Shown here piece after piece: positions 60,101 through 64,000 of a stretch of DNA of 64,000 bases (position 1 is its first letter; each line of letters starts with the position of its first letter). Made by a program: the position numbers and the translations under genes. Below the pieces are notes generated by a model, which worked only from the letters and a program-made list of their open reading frames with translations, ran no database searches and was not told the origin of the DNA. This DNA is from Rhizobium chutanense. GTDB lineage: Bacteria; Pseudomonadota; Alphaproteobacteria; Rhizobiales; Rhizobiaceae. The stretch is from assembly GCF_002531935.1 (NCBI RefSeq), contig NZ_NWSV01000004.1, forward strand, positions 393,370 through 457,369, read 5' to 3'.

Positions 60101-61123
60101 TCAATGGGACAGTGAAACGAGATATTCGTAGGTGTCGGTTTGCAACGATATTCCGTCACGCTCGGACGCTTCGCGCGTCCGGTACCTGCGATCCGACGGA
60201 AGGCGCGGCTGCCCTGCATCGCGAACGGAACCCATAAGTTTCGCCACGCGCTCGGCGAAGAGCTTGTTGCCGCCACGGGCCGGATCGATGACGATGACGA
60301 TCTGCCCGGTCTTCGGCGTCTCGGCCCCCGGATGGTTCGAGAAATCAACCTCGGACGAGAATTGGCCGCCGGTCAGCGCGGAGGCAAGGACCTCGACCAT
60401 CAAAGAGAGCGCAGCACCCTTGTGGCCACCGAACGGCAGCAGCGCACCGCCCGCCAGGATCGCCTTGGGATCCCCTGTCAGCTCGCCGGAGGCGTTGACA
60501 CCGGTCCCGAGCGGCACGTCATGGCCGGCGCGGGCGGCGAGCCGCAGGTCGCCATTCGACATCGCGCTCGTGGCGAAGTCGTAAATCAGCGGATGGGCGC
60601 CCGCGACCGGCGTCGCGAAGGCAATCGGATTGGTACCGAAAACGGCGCTCCTGCCGCCCGGCGGGGCGACGCAGGCCAGTCCTGATACCATCGTGAGCGC
60701 CACGAGGCCGGATCGGGCCAGCGGCTCCAGATCAGGCCAGAGAGCGCTGAAGTGGTGCGAGTCCCGGATCGCCACGACGGCGACGCCGCTCGCAACGACC
60801 TTGTCGACGAGATGAGGCATTGCGGCAGCGAGAGCGGGCTGCGCGAAACCGTTGCGGGCGTCGACGCGCATGAAAGCCGCGCCGACATCTTCGATGTCAG
60901 GCACAGCCTTGCCGTCGACCCAACCGCTTTTCAGGGACGAGATGTAGCCGGGAATTCGAAACAGGCCGTGGCTCAAGCTGCCGTCGCGTTCGCACCCCGC
61001 GCAGTTCCCGGCCAATATCGTCGCATTCGCCTCGGAGACCCCATGGCGGACGAATATCGCTGCCAGCAGCTGCTCGAGGGCTTGGAAGCTGATGCGCATC
61101 AAAGCGCCTGAGTGATCGGCCAT
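60101..61123 (-). CDS. Ldh-family oxidoreductase (probable 1-pyrroline/1-piperideine-2-carboxylate reductase)
   Basis: The enzyme (340 residues) belongs to the malate/L-lactate dehydrogenase-like family with an unusual NAD(P) fold. Signatures are HGLFRIPGYI, VVAIRDSHHFSALWPDLEPLA (catalytic His), GTNPIAFATP and LPFGGHKGAALSLMVEVL. It lies in a run with a tautomerase and a proline-racemase-family gene, which fits reduction of 1-pyrroline-2-carboxylate to L-proline after dehydration of trans-3-hydroxyproline. Other family members reduce malate, lactate or ureidoglycolate. The ATG at 61123 has GGAGGGTGAGG ahead, overlapping the tautomerase stop region. Confidence 0.85.
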   Translation of the reverse strand: MADHSGALMRISFQALEQLLAAIFVRHGVSEANATILAGNCAGCERDGSLSHGLFRIPGYISSLKSGWVDGKAVPDIEDVGAAFMRVDARNGFAQPALAAAMPHLVDKVVASGVAVVAIRDSHHFSALWPDLEPLARSGLVALTMVSGLACVAPPGGRSAVFGTNPIAFATPVAGAHPLIYDFATSAMSNGDLRLAARAGHDVPLGTGVNASGELTGDPKAILAGGALLPFGGHKGAALSLMVEVLASALTGGQFSSEVDFSNHPGAETPKTGQIVIVIDPARGGNKLFAERVAKLMGSVRDAGQPRLPSDRRYRTREASERDGISLQTDTYEYLVSLSH

Positions 61124-61127
61124 GACC

Positions 61128-61325
61128 TCACCCTCCTGCCGGCGGGCTGCCGAGAGGCTTGCCTGCTACGACCCAGTCATGCGGCGGGATATCGACGAAT
61201 ACAACGGTTGTCGCTTCCGGCTTGATGCCGGCCACGCGCTCCAGCGTTTCGGTGAACTCGCGGGCGATCTCCGCCTTGAGGTCGGCGCTGCGGCCGGGCA
61301 AAAGTTCGATCCTGACAATCGGCAT
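61128..61325 (-). CDS. 4-oxalocrotonate tautomerase-like protein
   Basis: The protein (65 residues) begins MPIVRIELLPGRS. After removal of Met, Pro1 is the catalytic base as in the tautomerase superfamily. The LKAEIAREFTETLERVAGI helix and VVFVDIPPHDWVVAG strand are typical. It stands 4 bp before the Ldh-family gene and 9 bp after the racemase-family gene, so it belongs to that operon, possibly speeding enamine/imine isomerisation of the pyrroline intermediate. The specific substrate is unknown. Confidence 0.88.
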   Translation of the reverse strand: MPIVRIELLPGRSADLKAEIAREFTETLERVAGIKPEATTVVFVDIPPHDWVVAGKPLGSPPAGG

Positions 61326-61334
61326 GCCGACCTC

Positions 61335-62366
61335 CTACTTGATCATCGGCCAGGTGTCGGACAGCTTATAACCGCCGGGGAACGGGTCGGCCGGGTCGAG
61401 CATGAGCTGCGACGTGCCGCTGATCCAGGCGCGTCCGGTGATCGATGGTATGACGGCCCTCTGGCCCGCGACAGTGGTTTCCCTGACGATTTTGCCGACG
61501 AACCGGGTGCCGATGATCGAGATCCCCGTCAGGGTCTCGCCTTCCTTCAATTGGCCGCGTGCGTTGAGGACCGCCATGCGGGCCGAGACGGCGGTTCCGG
61601 TCGGGGATCGATCGATCTTGCCCGGCTGGATAGCGACGACGGATTTCGCCGACAGTTGGCCGTCCTCGTGATAGGGACGGCCGGCGAAGAGGCAGAAGGA
61701 TATATGGTTCCACCCGGTGTCTTCGGGGTGGGAAAAGCCCAGCTGCCGGTTCGCCGCGTTTGTTATCTTGATGCCGGTCTCGGCGATCAGCCGCGCGTTT
61801 TCCGGAATAAGGTCGATCCCGACCTGTTCCGGGTCGACCACGACGAAGCTGTCACCGCCATAGGCCGTGTCCACCGTCAGCGTGCCGATGCCGGGCACGT
61901 CGAGCGTCGCATCGAGCTTTTGCGCGAAGCTCTTCACATTGGTGACGGTGATCCGTTCGGCCTTGCCGTTTCGGCACTCCGCCTCGACTTCCACCAGTCC
62001 GGCGGGAGCCTCCAGAACCATCCGGGTGACCGGTTCGGTCATGGGGATGATGCCGCTATCCAGCAGCACCGTCGACACGCAGATCGAGTTCGAGCCCGAC
62101 ATGGGCGGGGTGTCTTCCGGCTCCATGATGATCCAGCCCATCTGCGCCTTGGGATTTTTCGGCGGCACCAACAAGTTGACATGGCGGAAGACGCCGCCGC
62201 GCGGTTCGTTCAGCACGAAGTTGCGCAGGGTCTCGTCCTTGGCGATCCAACGAGACTGTTCCCAGACGGTGTCGCCCGGCGGCGGGGCGACACCGCCGAC
62301 GATGACGTCGCCGACCTCGCCTTCCGCGTGACAGCTGACGACATGGACAATTCTGGACGAGCGCAT
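61335..62366 (-). CDS. Proline racemase-family protein (trans-3-hydroxyproline dehydratase-like), altered catalytic pair
   Basis: The protein (343 residues from the ATG at 62366, which has AAGGA 8 bases ahead) matches the proline racemase/hydroxyproline epimerase fold. The first catalytic position, normally Cys in MCGH, reads MSGS (Ser). The second, normally Cys in DRSPCGTG, reads DRSPTGTA (Thr). Cys-Cys enzymes are racemases/epimerases. In trans-3-hydroxyproline dehydratases the second residue is Thr. The Ser-Thr pair is therefore compatible with a dehydratase and not with racemisation. The adjacent Ldh-family reductase supports that. The neighbourhood does not include a 4-hydroxyproline dehydrogenase. 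Confidence 0.8.
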   Translation of the reverse strand: MRSSRIVHVVSCHAEGEVGDVIVGGVAPPPGDTVWEQSRWIAKDETLRNFVLNEPRGGVFRHVNLLVPPKNPKAQMGWIIMEPEDTPPMSGSNSICVSTVLLDSGIIPMTEPVTRMVLEAPAGLVEVEAECRNGKAERITVTNVKSFAQKLDATLDVPGIGTLTVDTAYGGDSFVVVDPEQVGIDLIPENARLIAETGIKITNAANRQLGFSHPEDTGWNHISFCLFAGRPYHEDGQLSAKSVVAIQPGKIDRSPTGTAVSARMAVLNARGQLKEGETLTGISIIGTRFVGKIVRETTVAGQRAVIPSITGRAWISGTSQLMLDPADPFPGGYKLSDTWPMIK

Positions 62367-62434
62367 TGACATCTTCCTTGTATGCTTTGCGGTCCGAAGA
62401 CTTTTTGACGGCCTGCACTTCGATCATCGCTTTT

Positions 62435-62474
62435 TATACGATATTGCATAGAATAACGTATACGATCTACGATA
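62435..62474. promoter_or_regulatory. TATACGAT direct-repeat operator candidate
   Basis: TATACGAT occurs at 62435-62442 and 62459-62466, a 24-bp spacing (about two helical turns), with a third partial copy (TACGATA, 62469-62475). CGTATACG is palindromic, as in GntR-type operators. It is about 70 bp upstream of the racemase-family gene and would be bound by that operon's regulator. Confidence 0.5.
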
Positions 62475-62505
62475 TGAGTCAAGCTCGATCCCAAATCGAG
62501 GCGCG

Positions 62506-62771
62506 ATGACGGGTCTGGAGAGACGAGCCAATCAGGCCGCTGAAATCACATCAGGCGACCAATTTGGGCACCGAGTCGAGGGTATCGGATATCATTCTCA
62601 AATTCATCCGCGACTCCATCTGGACGGCACGCTCGACGAGGGCGAGCCGGTCCGCCAGGACGATGTCGCGCGGATGTTCAACCGAACATCGAAGGCGCGG
62701 CCAAGCTCGTTGATGAGCGCATCATGGGTGCACACGAGCGCCGATGGCGTATCTGCCGAAGGGCGCTCATG
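62506..62771 (+). pseudogene. GntR-family regulator remnant
   Basis: The frame from 62506 contains LDGTLDEGEPVRQDDVARMFN, the first part of a GntR winged helix (compare SGELAPGERLRQEDLAERFGVS), then loses similarity after frameshifting. Downstream, another frame has a short helix-like stretch (AKLVDERIMGAHERRW) that could be part of the FCD domain. It faces away from the racemase operon, where a divergent regulator would be expected, so it may be the degraded former regulator. Confidence 0.5.
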
Positions 62772-62851
62772 ACCACCTGATGCTGTTCCTGAAAGAATTG
62801 AAAGGTGGCCTATCATGCTTGGAAGAGCCCCCCGACGCGGCGGCACGATGC

Positions 62852-63382
62852 TTACTTGCCCCAGAAGGCGTCTTCCTCATCTTGGTTGGACGAGAAGAGA
62901 CGGACTTCCACGATCTTGCCGGTTTCGATGCGGACCAGGTCGACGCCGGGCTGGCGCAGCTTGATCCCATTTGCTTCGCCGGAGAATTCGATCGTGATGG
63001 CAACCCAGTCGCCATTGGCCATGAAGTGGTCAGCCTTGTTGATTGTGAAAGTGCCCCTTGAGACCTCCATCATCTTGCCAAGCATCGGGCCGACGGCGGC
63101 TATGCCCTTATGGGTTCCCGAGAACTGGTTGTTGCCGGGCTGATGCCAGATGACATCGGGTGAAATAATGCTTCCCAACGTTGCTTGGTCGCCGGTCTGG
63201 GCAGCTTTGATATAGGCTTTGGCGATTTCGATATTGACCATTGTGTTCTCCTGGGGTGCCTGTTTTGAAGGTTTTTCCTGCGCTCGGACAGGGGGATAAA
63301 ATCCGGCAAGGCTTACTGCGAGACAAAGAGCGCCGAACGAACGGCGGCTCGCCCTTGCAGCCGCCATGCTGAAACTTGACAT
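62852..63382 (-). CDS. Exported SnoaL/NTF2-like protein
   Basis: The protein (176 residues) has a signal sequence (MSSFSMAAARASRRSFGALCLAVSLAGFYPPVRAQE, perhaps of Tat type from the RR pair) and a NTF2-like domain (about 55-175; AKAYIKAAQTGDQATLGSIISPDVIWHQPG, FTINKADHFMANGDWVAITIEFSGE, VDLVRIETGKIVEVRLFSSNQDE). SnoaL-like folds act as isomerases, hydrolases or ligand binders. The ATG at 63382 has GAGGAGAAAA ahead. It is divergent from an AraC regulator 49 bp away. Confidence 0.8.
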   Translation of the reverse strand: MSSFSMAAARASRRSFGALCLAVSLAGFYPPVRAQEKPSKQAPQENTMVNIEIAKAYIKAAQTGDQATLGSIISPDVIWHQPGNNQFSGTHKGIAAVGPMLGKMMEVSRGTFTINKADHFMANGDWVAITIEFSGEANGIKLRQPGVDLVRIETGKIVEVRLFSSNQDEEDAFWGK

Positions 63383-63431
63383 GATGTTTTCTCCTCGCAG
63401 GAGATAATTATCGGATTTCAGGCACAACATC

Positions 63432-64000
63432 ATGGTTGATCAAGGCCATTTTCCGATAGATATCGGACATTATCTGCGTGAAAAGCCGAGGAGCAAAATT
63501 GTGACCGGGAAGAAGGCCGCACCATCATGGCTTGATTATCAGCCGTCGGGCCGCAGGCTGGACATTGAAGTCTTTCCCTTCGACAACCTTCGGCAGCGCG
63601 GCACGCCCGCCCAAATCGCGACGGCTCACCGGTACAGCTTCTATATGCTGATCTGTGTCAGCGAAGGGGCCGTTACACAGCTGATCGATTTCGAGCCAGT
63701 CGCCTGCCGGCCCGGCTCCCTGTTGGTGATCCACCCCGGACAGGTACACAGTTTCGGCGATGGCTCAGGTTGGGAAGGCTGGCTTGTCTTCTTTCGACCG
63801 GAATTCTTGCCGCTGGTATCGGAAACAGCATCGGGTTTACTTCCAACGTTCAGCCTTGACCGGATCACCGACCATTTAACGCTCTCGGACGTCGAGTTCG
63901 ACGCTGTCACCGAGTGTATCGCCCGGATGAGCCACGATACCATGAACAAGGCTGCGGCCGAGACGCTGCATGCGCTTCTTCGCCATCAACTCTGTGCGCT
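63432..64000 (+). CDS. AraC-family regulator, N-terminal part (partial, runs off the right edge)
   Basis: The frame from the ATG at 63432 stays open to the window edge (189 codons). It encodes a cupin-type arabinose-binding-like domain: FYMLICVSEGAVTQLIDFE, ACRPGSLLVIHPGQVHSFGDG and GWLVFFRPEFLP, then a helical linker (TLHALLRHQLCA). The HTH domain should follow outside the window. It is divergent from the SnoaL-like gene and probably controls it. Confidence 0.75.
   Translation, partial: MVDQGHFPIDIGHYLREKPRSKIVTGKKAAPSWLDYQPSGRRLDIEVFPFDNLRQRGTPAQIATAHRYSFYMLICVSEGAVTQLIDFEPVACRPGSLLVIHPGQVHSFGDGSGWEGWLVFFRPEFLPLVSETASGLLPTFSLDRITDHLTLSDVEFDAVTECIARMSHDTMNKAAAETLHALLRHQLCA

Overview
The window looks like a replicon of a Rhizobium species of the R. 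leguminosarum/R. etli group. It is GC-rich with alphaproteobacterial codon use, and it carries minCDE (in related rhizobia these genes sit on a large secondary replicon, so a chromid is likely), glxABCD-glnT, a DUF1127 gene with a CCTCCTCCC-loop small RNA, rhizobial intergenic repeats and an orphan flagellin. It is mostly a mosaic of metabolic operons, with one accessory stretch at about 11.3-19.5 kb.

Layout: 1-5.5 kb holds a second, small Tad/Flp pilus locus (three TadE/G-like proteins, prepilin peptidase and Flp pilin on the minus strand; an unlisted 43-residue membrane peptide coupled to cpaF on the plus strand). 5.6-11.2 kb is an RNA-repair locus: rtcB, an array of five tandem Y-RNA-like genes, rsr (Ro60 homologue) with a sigma-54 promoter, and the divergent activator rtcR. 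11.3-19.5 kb is accessory: two paralogous secreted proteins, an IS66 transposase with an internal inversion, orphan membrane proteins, a diverged 1221-bp direct repeat of soxA'-soxG, and a piece of a repeat-rich protein. 19.5-31.8 kb encodes soxBDAG, two regulators, glxBCD, glnT and purU. Together these match every step of the N-methylglutamate route for methylamine (GmaS, MgsABC, MgdABCD) plus disposal of formyl-tetrahydrofolate. 32-34 kb is minCDE.

34-50 kb contains a frameshifted aldo-keto reductase, an amine oxidase, a DEDDh exonuclease, DUF1127 plus a four-hairpin anti-Shine-Dalgarno RNA, kduI-kduD, a GNAT, a GntR regulator, a very large GH94 phosphorylase (possibly for beta-1,2-glucan), an L,D-transpeptidase, an MFS exporter and a flagellin. 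50.6-58.1 kb is an oligopeptide-type ABC transporter operon ending in a GH20 hexosaminidase, suggesting uptake and cleavage of amino-sugar oligomers. 58.1-64 kb holds AraC regulators and a hydroxyproline-type operon (proline-racemase-family enzyme, tautomerase, Ldh-family reductase) with operator-like repeats and a decayed GntR gene.

The most interesting system is the rsr / five-Y-RNA / rtcB array. Each unit is closed by two helices whose sequences differ between units but remain paired. Four units carry T-loop and D-loop arms in permuted order (3' half before 5' half), as in tRNA-mimicking bacterial Y RNAs. One unit also encodes CCA next to a perfect 7-bp acceptor stem.
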